Of a DNA stretch of 64,000 nt, positions 44,688-54,300 are shown in pieces (the stretch's first letter is position 1; every line of letters begins with the position of its first letter). Both the position numbers and the translations under genes were made by a program. A model generated the notes under the pieces. It made no database searches and was not told the origin of the DNA. It was given only the letters and a program-made list of their open reading frames with translations. Origin of the DNA: Dyadobacter sp. SG02 (GTDB taxonomy: Bacteria > Bacteroidota > Bacteroidia > Cytophagales > Spirosomataceae); assembly GCF_900109045.1 (NCBI RefSeq), contig NZ_FNYL01000011.1, forward strand, positions 233,510 through 297,509, in the 5' to 3' direction.

Positions 44688-45039
44688 AAAAAACTATTCA
44701 CAACCAAAAAGAGGGATAAATAAGATTAAGACATTTATTTCCCGATAAAAATTCAATTTACCATTTCAAAGTTAATTGCCACTTGCTATCGTTGCTGATG
44801 ATTCATATATCATGAAAGGCATATTGAAGCGTCCAAGAAACAATTCCGTTCCGGTTTCCCGACATTTTAAAGCCAAACATTTCATGCATTAAATCAATAA
44901 ATTACCAGAATAGTACCAGTATTATATTCAAACTTGCCATGCACCTAAAACCGCGCAATCAACCCATAACCCGGCAAGCAAATCAAATACATTCAGTTTA
45001 TTGCATGAATTTTCAGTTGCAAAAGCCTAATTTTGTGCT
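44688..45039. other. AT-rich intergenic region
   Basis: About 350 bp, more AT-rich than its surroundings, without a credible gene. It holds the upstream region of the 55-residue protein (- strand) and the promoter of the acyltransferase gene at its right end. Confidence 0.5.
45028..45035 (+). promoter_or_regulatory. -7 element giving a leaderless acyltransferase transcript
   Basis: TAATTTTG (TAnnTTTG) ends 4 nt before the ATG at 45040, so the transcript would start at or next to the start codon. Confidence 0.6.
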
Positions 45040-46068
45040 ATGCTTCAAAGTATCCAGACACTTCGCGCATTGGCTGCATTGCTCGTAGTATTTGCCCATT
45101 TCGAATATATCAAGCCGGCCGTAGGAGGTTTTGGAGTAGATATATTCTTCATAATCAGCGGCTTTATAATGGCCTACATTGTCAATAAATCCGCCGAAGG
45201 TTTCCTGTACCGCCGGATCATACGCATTGTACCGCTCTATTACGCGATGACGTTTCTGTCCGCCGGATTGTACCTGGCCAAGCCATCATGGTTTCGGAAC
45301 CTGATCCTGACACCCACTACCCTCGCCAAATCATTGCTGTTCATCCCCTATCACATTAAAGACAGCGGGCCCGTTCTCACGCTGGGGTGGACGTTGAACT
45401 ACGAAATGTTCTTCTACGTGTCTATTGCCGCTTTCATTGCCATTTTCGGGAGCAAAAAGGGGATGATCGCCTGTCTTATCGGATTATCGGTTTTCGTCTT
45501 GCTATCGGCTTTCGCCTCCTGGGAAAACTATATGTTTCGCTTCTGGAGCAGCCCGATGATCATGGAATTTGTGGGCGGAGGGATTTTGTATTATTTCTGG
45601 CAACACCGGCTCCGGTCCGCAAGCCGGTCGCTCAGAAATGCACTAATTGTAGTCGGGTTTGCAGCCCTGGTGTTTTTACCCTACGCCGAATACCACTACG
45701 GCCTTGCTACTCAACGCTTCCTGCTCTTTGGCGGGCCTTCGCTTTTGGTAGCATGTGGTTTTCTCTGCCTGGAAGACCGCTTCAATCCCCAAAATAAAAT
45801 TCATTCAACCATGGTATTGCTCGGCGATTCCAGTTATGCCATGTATCTGGTTCACCCGTTCGTCATTTACGCGTTCCTGCGATTGGTATATACGCGGATT
45901 GGTATGCAAGGTCCCGTGCTTGATTTCCTGGGCATGGTACTTTCCATGACATTGGTTTGTCTCATAAGCATTGCCATGCATAAATGGTTTGAAAAACCGA
46001 TGGTCAGTCTGCTCAGGTCTGCATTTGATAAACAATTTGAACCCGCAAAAGCGGTGGCTGGAAATTAA
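45040..46068 (+). CDS. acyltransferase family 3 membrane protein (OafA/YrhL-like)
   Basis: 342 residues with about ten hydrophobic helices, transferring acyl groups (often acetyl) to sugars of lipopolysaccharide, peptidoglycan or secreted glycans. The N-terminal pattern SIQTLRALAALLVVFAHF includes the catalytic His seen in the family (R-x-x-A/L-x10-H type). FFIISGFIMAYI follows, and the end has MYLVHPFVIY. A glycosyltransferase gene follows at 76 bp, so the two probably modify the same surface glycan (inference). Confidence 0.9.
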   Translation: MLQSIQTLRALAALLVVFAHFEYIKPAVGGFGVDIFFIISGFIMAYIVNKSAEGFLYRRIIRIVPLYYAMTFLSAGLYLAKPSWFRNLILTPTTLAKSLLFIPYHIKDSGPVLTLGWTLNYEMFFYVSIAAFIAIFGSKKGMIACLIGLSVFVLLSAFASWENYMFRFWSSPMIMEFVGGGILYYFWQHRLRSASRSLRNALIVVGFAALVFLPYAEYHYGLATQRFLLFGGPSLLVACGFLCLEDRFNPQNKIHSTMVLLGDSSYAMYLVHPFVIYAFLRLVYTRIGMQGPVLDFLGMVLSMTLVCLISIAMHKWFEKPMVSLLRSAFDKQFEPAKAVAGN

Positions 46069-46143
46069 TAATGTCCGTTTTAGTTTTTATTGACTTTTTT
46101 AACGATTACCATCTCCGAATTAGTTATTTGGAGTAAGATTATT

Positions 46144-47220
46144 ATGCCTAATATCGTTTTCTTTATTTACAATATCTCCTTAATTGGCGGTACGGAACGT
46201 GTAGCTTCGGTCATTATCAACGAACTCGCCAAAAGAAATTACAATATCCATTTGTTGAGCCTGAATGGAGATCCCGACAACATATTCTTTCCATTGGAAC
46301 CGAATGTAAATGTAACCAGCTTGCAAATGGATGATAGGAAGGGATTTAAAAAAGTCCTTCATTCGCGACGGAGAATTCGGCAATTGGTTAAGAGCAACGA
46401 CATCGACACCTTTGTTACGATTGAGTCGAATATGGCCATACATTCCGTTCCCTCTCTTGCATTCACCGGGGTTCGGCATGTTGTGTGGGAGCATTTCAAT
46501 TTCAAGGTAAGTCTGGGCCTGGCCTCCCGATCTCTGGCCCGCCAGCTCTCACTTTCTTTTGCCGACAGGATCATTACGCTAACGGCCCGTGATAAGCAGT
46601 TTTGGGAAGAGGGTGCGTGGTACCGCAATGCGCGGGTAACTCACATTTCTAACCCGATGTTCCTGAAAGAGCAGGTATCCCATAAAAAACCTTCCCGAAC
46701 GGTCATATCCGTTGGAAGGCTAACTTTCCAGAAAGGTTTTGATCTGTTAGTGGACGCCTGGGGCCAGCTACCCGAGCGACTTCGGAAAGAATGGAAATTG
46801 CTTATCATCGGAGATGGTGAAGATAAGCCGCTCCTTGAAAAGAAAATTACAGAACTCGGCATCGGGGATTCGGTGCAACTGGTCGGTGCCACAAAGAAGG
46901 TTCTCAATTATTTCGAAGACGCTTCTGTGTACTGCATGAGTTCGCGATTTGAGGGGCTACCCATGGTACTTCTGGAAGCATTGGCATTCCGCCTTCCGAT
47001 CGTCGCCTATCGCTGTGATACCGGGCCCGAAGAACTCATCGAAGACGGACGAAACGGCATCCTCGTTGAAGCAGAAAATGTAACCAAAATGGCTGAATCG
47101 CTGGCAACCGTCATGGAAAACGACGCCCTTCGCGAGGGCATGAAGAATTACAAATCCCAAAGACTTCCATCGCTCGAACTAGGCATGATTATTGACGAGT
47201 GGAGCCGTGTATTGAATTAG
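46144..47220 (+). CDS. GT4-family glycosyltransferase
   Basis: 358 residues from ATG 46144 (MPNIVFFIYNISLIGGTERV); the frame is open upstream to a TTG but the family pattern starts here. GT-B fold: the N-terminal half has IGGTERVASVIINELAKR. The C-terminal half has VISVGRLTFQKGFDLLVDAW, IIGDGEDKP and the donor-binding SSRFEGLPMVLLEALAFRLP, which carries the E-x7-E motif of retaining GT4 enzymes, then DTGPEELI. Donor and acceptor are unknown. It follows the acyltransferase and is a probable surface-polysaccharide enzyme. Confidence 0.92.
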   Translation: MPNIVFFIYNISLIGGTERVASVIINELAKRNYNIHLLSLNGDPDNIFFPLEPNVNVTSLQMDDRKGFKKVLHSRRRIRQLVKSNDIDTFVTIESNMAIHSVPSLAFTGVRHVVWEHFNFKVSLGLASRSLARQLSLSFADRIITLTARDKQFWEEGAWYRNARVTHISNPMFLKEQVSHKKPSRTVISVGRLTFQKGFDLLVDAWGQLPERLRKEWKLLIIGDGEDKPLLEKKITELGIGDSVQLVGATKKVLNYFEDASVYCMSSRFEGLPMVLLEALAFRLPIVAYRCDTGPEELIEDGRNGILVEAENVTKMAESLATVMENDALREGMKNYKSQRLPSLELGMIIDEWSRVLN

Positions 47221-47288
47221 GCTGATAGGTGCGCGTCCCAGGCAGCTGATTCGGGATCACTCATTATTTCACTGTTAGTCCAACAAAA

Positions 47289-47315
47289 AAGCACTTAGAA
47301 ATTAATCTAAGTGCT
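47289..47315 (-). terminator. terminator of tRNA operon
   Basis: Perfect 11-bp stem (47289-47299 with 47305-47315), followed by a T-run on the - strand. It ends the Ser-Pro-Arg tRNA transcript and may also stop the converging glycosyltransferase mRNA. Confidence 0.85.
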
Positions 47316-47326
47316 TGATTTTCAAG

Positions 47327-47400
47327 TGATCCCGTTGTGATTCGAACACAAGACCTACTGCTTAGAAGGCAGTTGCTCTATCCAGCTGAGCTACGGGACC
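47327..47400 (-). tRNA. tRNA-Arg (anticodon TCT)
   Basis: Full cloverleaf: acceptor GGTCCCG against CGGGATC, anticodon stem ACTGC/GCAGT with loop CTTCTAA, and T-loop TTCGAAT. CCA is not encoded. It is the last gene of a three-tRNA operon. Confidence 0.95.
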
Positions 47401-47488
47401 GATACTTCAAATGTGAACTTAATTTTAAAAAAATAGGCAGTCAGCGATTCACAGTTTGCACTGCTACGGCTTACTGCCTTATCTTTTT

Positions 47489-47563
<75 letters not shown>

Positions 47564-47617
47564 AATTTTATCTTTCTACTTTAAGAAAGAGCCCTTTTTG
47601 AACGTTCAGAAACCGCG

Positions 47618-47704
47618 TGGAGGAAGCGGGATTCGAACCCGCGGTACCCTTGCGAGTACGGCAGTTTAGCAAACTACTGGTTTCAGCCACTCACCCATCC
47701 CTCC
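47618..47704 (-). tRNA. tRNA-Ser (anticodon GCT)
   Basis: 87 nt with the long variable arm of tRNA-Ser. Acceptor GGAGGGA against TTCCTCC, anticodon stem GTAGT/ACTGC with loop TTGCTAA. It is the first gene of the tRNA operon. Confidence 0.95.
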
Positions 47705-47726
47705 GTTCTTCCGTCGTTCGGGAGTG

Positions 47727-47758
47727 CAAATATAGCAGGTCTATTTTCAGAAAAGCAA
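47727..47758 (-). promoter_or_regulatory. promoter of tRNA operon
   Basis: On the - strand a -33 TTG (47758-47756) and -7 TATATTTG (47734-47727) are 21 bp apart, and the tRNA-Ser 5' end lies about 22 nt downstream. The same -7 sequence is used by the other tRNA-Ser at 60160. Confidence 0.8.
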
Positions 47759-47799
47759 ACATTTCAAGAAAAAAAACTTCACCAGAAGCCTGAAATGCC

Positions 47800-47807
47800 T
47801 ATTTTTG
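47800..47807 (+). promoter_or_regulatory. -7 element of VWA gene
   Basis: TATTTTTG (TAnnTTTG), 31 bp before the ATG at 47838. Confidence 0.6.
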
Positions 47808-47837
47808 CCCAAGTCTAATTTACACAATGCGTTCATT

Positions 47838-48800
47838 ATGAACTGGAATTACCCCTTTGAGAGCACTGAATATTTTTTTATATTTTTTTTCATTTTCGCT
47901 TACACAGCCTATATCATACGCACTGTTCGGGTCGCCCGGCAACTGCAAACGACCGCTCGGACGCTTATCATCAAACTCTTTTTACGCAGCATTACCTTCT
48001 CTCTTTTGATCATCAGCCTCCTCGGGCCGTCGTTCGGCGAGGCAGAGCGCGACATCCAGGCAAAGGGTAAGGATATATTCATGGTCGTCGACCTCTCAAA
48101 GTCGATGGACGCGGCGGATGTGACGCCCTCGCGATTGGAAAAAGTGAAGTTCGAACTGAACCGGTTTGTGGAGAACGAGCGGGCGAACCGCGTCGGGATC
48201 ATTATCTTTTCCAACGACGCGTACATACACGTACCGCTCACGTACGACGTGGCCGCGCTGGAACTTTTCATCCAGTCGCTGCAAACCGACCTGCTCCCGA
48301 CGAACGGCACCAACATCTGCGGGGCCATCGAAATGGCATACAACAAACTCATGAATGCCGCCGACCCGACGAGCCGCGCGAAGATGATGGTGCTTTTTAC
48401 GGACGGGGAAAACAGTACCGGTTGCAGCAATGCATTATTCAACAACCTCCGGCGCTTCGGCATCGGGGTATACTCGGTGGCTGTGGGCACAAAAGTGGGC
48501 ATCAGCATTCAGCAGAACGGCAAACCGCTGATGGACAAAAACGACAAGCTGGTGATCAGCAAGCTCGACGAAAATTTCCTTCACAGCATTGCCAATTCCG
48601 CCCGCGGGACCTATTACGAGCTCAATAATTCGAAGAACGATATTCAGAAGCTGATCAGCGACATCAACCAGGCAGAGGGTGCATTGGTGGATTCCCGCAC
48701 GATCACGGTGGTTTCAAACAAATACTATTATTTCCTCGGCGCGGCATTGGTACTGATCCTGCTCGACGTACTAATTACGATCGGAACGTTTCGACTCTAA
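47838..48800 (+). CDS. VWA-domain membrane protein, BatA/BatB-like
   Basis: 320 residues from ATG 47838 (MNWNYPFES); the longer frame to 47805 begins inside the promoter. Two hydrophobic helices (about 12-28 and 45-65), a VWA domain and a final helix near the C-terminus. The metal-binding MIDAS motif DLSKSMD (DxSxS) and the distal LFTDGEN are intact. In Bacteroidota such proteins form the Bat (aerotolerance) system with MoxR, a TPR protein and others. The next gene is a TPR protein, which supports this, but no moxR, batD or batE is in the window. Confidence 0.88.
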   Translation: MNWNYPFESTEYFFIFFFIFAYTAYIIRTVRVARQLQTTARTLIIKLFLRSITFSLLIISLLGPSFGEAERDIQAKGKDIFMVVDLSKSMDAADVTPSRLEKVKFELNRFVENERANRVGIIIFSNDAYIHVPLTYDVAALELFIQSLQTDLLPTNGTNICGAIEMAYNKLMNAADPTSRAKMMVLFTDGENSTGCSNALFNNLRRFGIGVYSVAVGTKVGISIQQNGKPLMDKNDKLVISKLDENFLHSIANSARGTYYELNNSKNDIQKLISDINQAEGALVDSRTITVVSNKYYYFLGAALVLILLDVLITIGTFRL

Positions 48801-48811
48801 GCGTAATTCCC

Positions 48812-48819
48812 TATTTTTG
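48812..48819 (+). promoter_or_regulatory. -7 element of TPR gene
   Basis: TATTTTTG (TAnnTTTG), 19 bp before the ATG at 48839; it could give the TPR gene a transcript of its own. Confidence 0.5.
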
Positions 48820-48838
48820 CCCCCAAATGTGAACCGAT

Positions 48839-49558
48839 ATGACGTCTCTGATCCTCTATGTGCTGCTCTGGCTTTGGGACAACCGTACGTTCGATTCCAT
48901 TACCAAGGCCAACCAGCGAAAACTCGATGCGGAACAGGCATTCCAGAAAAAAGAGTTTACCAAATCGGCCGAGCTGTACCGGCAAATCACCTATGGCTCA
49001 CTGTTTTCGGACCCTGCTGCGCGGCTGAACCTGGCCCATTCCCTGTACAAGGCGGGCGATTACAAGCAGGCTTTGAAACATTACCGGCTGCTGAGCGACA
49101 TTGATAATAACAGCATCGCCTCGGTAGCCAATGCGCAGATCGCATTGATCCTCGTCAACAGAAAAGATACCGCCAGCGCATTGACGACCCTGCGGACGGC
49201 ATTGCGCCTCGAACCGGGAAATGCATTGGCACGAACCAATTATATCATACTGAAAAAGAGCTTCTCGGGCGTAGACGAGCAGTCGGACGTTACGACGCGC
49301 AAACGCCGCTCGAACCAGCAGCAGAATACGCAAGTCCAGCCGGCACCGCCTCCCGCCCCGCCGCAGGAAATACGCGAGGTGAGTGAGGATGTCAAAAAAG
49401 AGGAATTGCTCAAAAGCCTGAAAGCAATGAACATGTCGGAAGAGCAGGCGCGGGCGATCCTGGATGCCATGAAATCGAACGAATCCCAATATATTTACCA
49501 GCTCCGGCGCAAGCAGTACAATACCAGGCCCGGACAAAAGAGCGAAATCGAATGGTAA
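48839..49558 (+). CDS. TPR protein, BatC-like
   Basis: 239 residues. A short N-terminal hydrophobic stretch (SLILYVLLWLW) is followed by about three TPR helix pairs (AEQAFQKKEFTKSAELYRQ; LAHSLYKAGDYKQALKHYRLL; TTLRTALRLEPGNALARTNY). Then come a Gln/Pro-rich linker (QQQNTQVQPAPPPAPPQ) and a helical end (LKAMNMSEEQARAILDAMK). This layout matches the BatC/BatE-type partner of BatA/BatB proteins and the upstream gene fits. The role is probably assembly of a periplasmic or membrane complex. Confidence 0.82.
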   Translation: MTSLILYVLLWLWDNRTFDSITKANQRKLDAEQAFQKKEFTKSAELYRQITYGSLFSDPAARLNLAHSLYKAGDYKQALKHYRLLSDIDNNSIASVANAQIALILVNRKDTASALTTLRTALRLEPGNALARTNYIILKKSFSGVDEQSDVTTRKRRSNQQQNTQVQPAPPPAPPQEIREVSEDVKKEELLKSLKAMNMSEEQARAILDAMKSNESQYIYQLRRKQYNTRPGQKSEIEW

Positions 49559-49574
49559 TTTTACCGATAATCTA

Positions 49575-50510
49575 ATGAACAGCATACCAGCAACCAACTT
49601 CCAGTTCCCCGGCCAGACGGCCTTCTACAAAGGGAAAGTCCGTGACGTTTATTCCTTCGAAAAACGTCTGGTAATGATCGCCACCGACCGTATTTCGGCA
49701 TTCGACGTGATCCTGCCCCGCGCTATCCCCTACAAAGGCCAGGTCCTGAACCAGATCGCCGCCCACTTCCTGAACGCCACTTCCGATATCGTGCCGAACT
49801 GGCTCGAAGAAGTGCCCGACGCGAACGTAAGTATCGGTATCAAATGTCAGGCTTACCCGGTGGAAATGGTCGTGAGAGGTTACCTCGCAGGCCACGCATG
49901 GCGTGAATACAAAGCCGGAAAACGTGAAGTATGCGGCGTAGCATTGCCCGAAGGCCTGAAAGAGAACGACAAACTCCCCCAGCCTATCATTACGCCCACC
50001 ACCAAAGCGCATGAAGGCCACGACGAGGACATTTCGCGCGAGCAGATCCTCGCGCAGGGGCTCGTGAGCGAGGACGAGTACGAGCACCTCGAACGCTACA
50101 CGCTCGCATTGTTTGCGCGCGGAACTGAAATGGCGGCCGACCAGGGATTGATCCTCGTGGACACCAAATATGAGTTCGGCCAACTGGATGGCACGATTTA
50201 TTTGATCGATGAAATCCACACGCCCGATTCCTCAAGATACTTCTATAAAGACACTTATGAGGAAAATCAGCGCGCCGGTGTGGCCCAAAAGCAGCTTAGC
50301 AAGGAATTTGTAAGGGAATGGCTCATCGAGAACGGCTTTCAGGGCAAAGACGGCCAGACCGTGCCTGAAATGACCGACGAAAAAGTAGCCTCGATCTCGG
50401 CACGCTATATCGAGCTGTTCGAACAGGTTACCGGCATGAAGTTCCAGAAGAACAATCTGGACCACCCGCTTGAAAGAATCGAAAAAGCCATCCTGCGCGC
50501 AATGGCCTGA
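49575..50510 (+). CDS. purC: phosphoribosylaminoimidazole-succinocarboxamide synthase (SAICAR synthetase)
   Basis: 311 residues, ATP-dependent ligase of the purine pathway joining CAIR and aspartate. The family signatures are intact: YKGKVRDVYSF near the N-terminus (ATP binding), TDRISAFDVILP, the PVEMVVRGYLAGHAW block, and LVDTKYEFG with IDEIHTPDSSRYF. The length matches the longer, eukaryote-like PurC form found in Bacteroidota. It begins 16 bp after the TPR gene, so read-through is likely although the functions are unrelated. Confidence 0.97.
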   Translation: MNSIPATNFQFPGQTAFYKGKVRDVYSFEKRLVMIATDRISAFDVILPRAIPYKGQVLNQIAAHFLNATSDIVPNWLEEVPDANVSIGIKCQAYPVEMVVRGYLAGHAWREYKAGKREVCGVALPEGLKENDKLPQPIITPTTKAHEGHDEDISREQILAQGLVSEDEYEHLERYTLALFARGTEMAADQGLILVDTKYEFGQLDGTIYLIDEIHTPDSSRYFYKDTYEENQRAGVAQKQLSKEFVREWLIENGFQGKDGQTVPEMTDEKVASISARYIELFEQVTGMKFQKNNLDHPLERIEKAILRAMA

Positions 50511-50560
50511 GGCGAACTACTCACTTAACAAAATAATTGTTCGACAAAACGACAACCGAA

Positions 50561-50983
50561 ATGGATTTTAAACTGGAAAAGAAAGAGCAATACGTCTACC
50601 TCGAAACGGACGCAGCAGCTTTCGCCGACGACGTACCCGCTGCTTTTGAAGAAACGGCGCGTGGCCTGTTTCGCGAAGGTTTCCATAGCCTGATCGTCAA
50701 TATGCAAACCGTGAAGTCGCTCGACGCCACGGGGATCACTACCTTAAAGAAGGTAAACCGCCTTTGTGCGAACGACCTCGGCCTGCTCGTGATCGTGACC
50801 CGCGACGACGATTTCATGGATACGCTGGAAGATCTCCGCATTCCCGATCTCACCGTTTTGCCTACCAAAGAAGAGGCGATCGACGCCGTTTTCATGCACA
50901 GCCTTGAAAACGAGTTCGGTGCGGGCGATGATGATTACGACGACGAAGATTATGAGGGCGTGAGCGAATCGAAAGAGCCTTAA
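50561..50983 (+). CDS. STAS-domain protein (anti-sigma factor antagonist-like)
   Basis: 140 residues from ATG 50561 (MDFKLEKKEQYVYLE). A STAS-like fold is suggested by NMQTVKSLDATGITTLKKV; the Ser of KSLDATG is where SpoIIAA-type proteins are phosphorylated by a partner kinase. The C-terminus is very acidic (GDDDYDDEDYEG). It lies 50 bp after purC and is followed by a terminator. No anti-sigma kinase is nearby, so the partner is unknown. Confidence 0.75.
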   Translation: MDFKLEKKEQYVYLETDAAAFADDVPAAFEETARGLFREGFHSLIVNMQTVKSLDATGITTLKKVNRLCANDLGLLVIVTRDDDFMDTLEDLRIPDLTVLPTKEEAIDAVFMHSLENEFGAGDDDYDDEDYEGVSESKEP

Positions 50984-51017
50984 TATTTGAATAATATAAT
51001 TTTCAGCCATTTGTACG

Positions 51018-51048
51018 AACGTCCCGCCGAGCCCGGCGGGACGTTTTT
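51018..51048 (+). terminator. Rho-independent terminator
   Basis: 12-bp stem (51018-51029 with 51034-51045), GC-rich, followed by a T-run. It ends the Bat/purC/STAS transcript. Confidence 0.9.
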
Positions 51049-51381
51049 CTTATCTTATTCTAACACTTTTTATATTTTCCTTAGGCGGTTTTTGTAATCC
51101 TCCAAGTCACCGAAAACGGCGTTTGCAGCTTATCAAAATGGTAAGTAACAGAGGGTTTTGTTACACGATTATCAATATTCTGATAATAATTGTAATTAAT
51201 CGGCCAAATGCATATTGGTGATATAAAATTTTGCCATTCCCATAATAAGCCAAATATTTTTTATGGGTATATTGCGTGGCTTTACCCAAAACATCACACA
51301 CTGGCGTTTTCGCTTTCCTTTTAAAGTGCTTATTTAAACAGATTCTAATTACGAATTTGTTAATTACCTACAATTCGATAA
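51049..51381 (+). promoter_or_regulatory. AT-rich control region of gltBD with dyad
   Basis: 333 bp without a gene. A perfect dyad at 51168-51187 (ATTATCA, 6-bp spacer, TGATAAT) resembles a LysR-type or similar dimeric operator about 195 bp before gltB. No exact TAnnTTTG was found, so the promoter is not located. Confidence 0.4.
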
Positions 51382-54300
51382 ATGTCGCAAATGTCTGAAC
51401 AAATGGTAGAAAATCAGGGACTGTACCGCCCGGAATTTGAGCATGATGCATGTGGAATCGGTTTCCGGGCCAACATCAAGGGTCGTAAGTCGCACCAGAT
51501 CGTGGCTGATGCCATTCATATGCTCGAAAGGATGGAGCATAGGGGTGCAACTGGTTTTGACCCTAACACCGGTGACGGTGCTGGTATTTTAATTCAGATC
51601 CCTCACGAGTTCTTTGTAGAAGAATCTACCAAGTTGGGCTTCCACCTGCCGCCGGCAGGTGAGTATGGTGTGGGGATGATCTTTTTCCCGGGCGACGAGC
51701 TTGCCAGGGAAGAGAGCAGGGATATCCTGAACCGAAAGATCAAGAAGCTGGGCCTGCAACTGCTCGGCTACCGCAAGGTACCTACCCTGAACAATACCCT
51801 GGGTGAAGGCTCTCTCTCCGTTGAACCGGCAGTAGAGCAGGTTTTCATCAAACGTCCGGACGACATTACGGACGATATGGCGTTTGAACGCAAGCTGTTC
51901 ATTCTCCGCCAGGTCGCTGCAAGATTGATTAAAGACACGGTTAAAGGCGCGAAAAACTTCTATTTCTCGTCGCTTTCATGCCGCACGATCTCATACAAAG
52001 GGCAACTTACAACTGCCCAGTTGAAATATTACTTCCCGGATCTGGAAAACGAATCGGTCGTATCTGCATTGGCAGTGGTACACTCGCGTTTCTCGACCAA
52101 CACCTTCCCTTCATGGGAGCTGGCCCAGCCATTCCGCTACATTGCGCACAATGGAGAGATCAACACCGTAAAAGGTAACGTGAACTGGATTCGCGCCGGG
52201 GAAAAATCTTTCGAGTCCAAATTCTTCTCGAAGGAAGAAATGGATATGCTCCTGCCCATTTGCGACAGGAACCAGTCCGACTCCGCCAACCTCGATAATG
52301 CGATCGAATTGCTGCACCTTTCGGGCCGCTCATTGCCGCATGTAATGATGATGCTGATTCCCGAAGCATGGGACGGCAACGAACAAATGGACCCTGAGCG
52401 CAAGGCATTCTACGAATACCACGCTGCGATTATGGAACCATGGGACGGTCCTGCGTCGATCTCTTTCACCGACGGTAAGATGGTAGGCGCTACGCTCGAC
52501 CGCAATGGTCTGCGCCCGTCACGTTACTGGGTACTCGACGACGATACCATCATCATGGGCTCGGAAGCGGGTGTACTCGAAGTGGATCAGGCAAGAGTTG
52601 TTACCAAAGGCCGCCTGCAACCCGGACGTATGTTCGTGGTGGATATGGAGCAGGGCCGCATTGTGCCCGACGAAGAAATCAAATCGCAAATCTGTACCGC
52701 GCAGCCTTATCAGCAATGGCTTGACGAGAACAAGCTGCACGTGGACGCGCTCGATCACCCGATCCGCACGTACCGCGCATATGACGAAAATGCATTGCTG
52801 AAACGTCAGGTAGCATTCGGTTATACTTCGGAAGACCTTCGCATGATCCTCGGGCCAATGGCCCAAACGGGTATGGAAGCGATCGGTTCGATGGGTACCG
52901 ACTCTCCGCTGGCCGTTCTTTCGGATCAGTCGCAGCATTTGTCTACCTATTTCAAACAGCTTTTCGCACAGGTTACCAACCCGCCGATCGACTCGATCCG
53001 CGAACGTGCGATCATGTCTTTGATCTCTTTCGTAGGCAGTACCGAGAACATTCTCACAGAATCACCAAAACATTGCCGCCAGATCGCATTACCGCACCCG
53101 ATCCTTTCGGTGCAGGAATTCGACAAGCTGCGTTTTGTAGATAAAGACGGCTTCCAGGCCAAAACCATTAATACCTACTTCCGCGCCGACGAAGGCGGAA
53201 AAGCACTGGAAAGAGCATTGGAAAGAATCTGCCGTTACGCGGTAGACGCGATCGAAGACGGATTTGAGATCCTTATCCTCTCCGACCGCGCCATCGACTC
53301 CGACCACGCGCCGATCCCTTCATTGCTCGCAACGGCAACCATCCACCACCACCTGATCCGCGAAGGATTGAGAGGACGTGTAGGCTTGCTCGTGGAAGCG
53401 GGGGACGTTTGGGAAACCCACCACGTAGCGACATTGATCGGCTACGGTGCTGCGGGTGTTTGCCCATACATGGCATTCGAAACGCTTGCGTACATGAACC
53501 GCAAGAATATGATCGAAGGCGAGTTCACCGACGAAAAACTGCATTACAACTACATCAAAGCCGTTAACAAAGAGCTTTTGAAGATATTCTCTAAAATGGG
53601 AATCTCTACCCTGCAATCCTACCAGGGTGCGCAGATCTTCGAATGCGTGGGCTTGAACAAGGACGTAATCGACAAATATTTCACAGGAACCATCTCGCGT
53701 ATCAGCGGTATGGGCATTCCTGAGATTGCACGCGAGATCCTGGTGCGTCACAAAGTGGCCTACCACGAAAGTGCGGAGCAAAAGCCAAGACTCGAAGTGG
53801 GTGGTGTTTACCAATGGAAACAACGTGGTGAAGCACACATCTTCAACCCGCAGTCGGTGCATTTGCTGCAACAATCTACCCGCAATGCGAGCTACGAGCA
53901 GTTCAAGAAATACTCTAAACTGATCGACGACCAGAGCCACAAAGCGCTGACATTGCGTGGTCTTTTGAGATTTAAAAAAGGTAATGCCATTCCTTTGAGC
54001 GAGGTAGAACCGGTTGAAAACATCTTCAAACGTTTCGCTACCGGTGCGATGTCCTTCGGATCGATCTCCTGGGAAGCGCACACTACCCTGGCGATCGCGA
54101 TGAACCGCATCGGCGGTAAATCCAACTCAGGTGAAGGTGGCGAAGACGAACTGCGCTACAACCCGCTCGCGAACGGCGACAGCATGAATTCGCAGATCAA
54201 ACAGGTTGCTTCGGGACGTTTCGGTGTAACAAGCCATTACCTGAGCAATGCGGGTGAGCTGCAAATCAAAACTGCCCAAGGCGCAAAACCGGGTGAAGGT

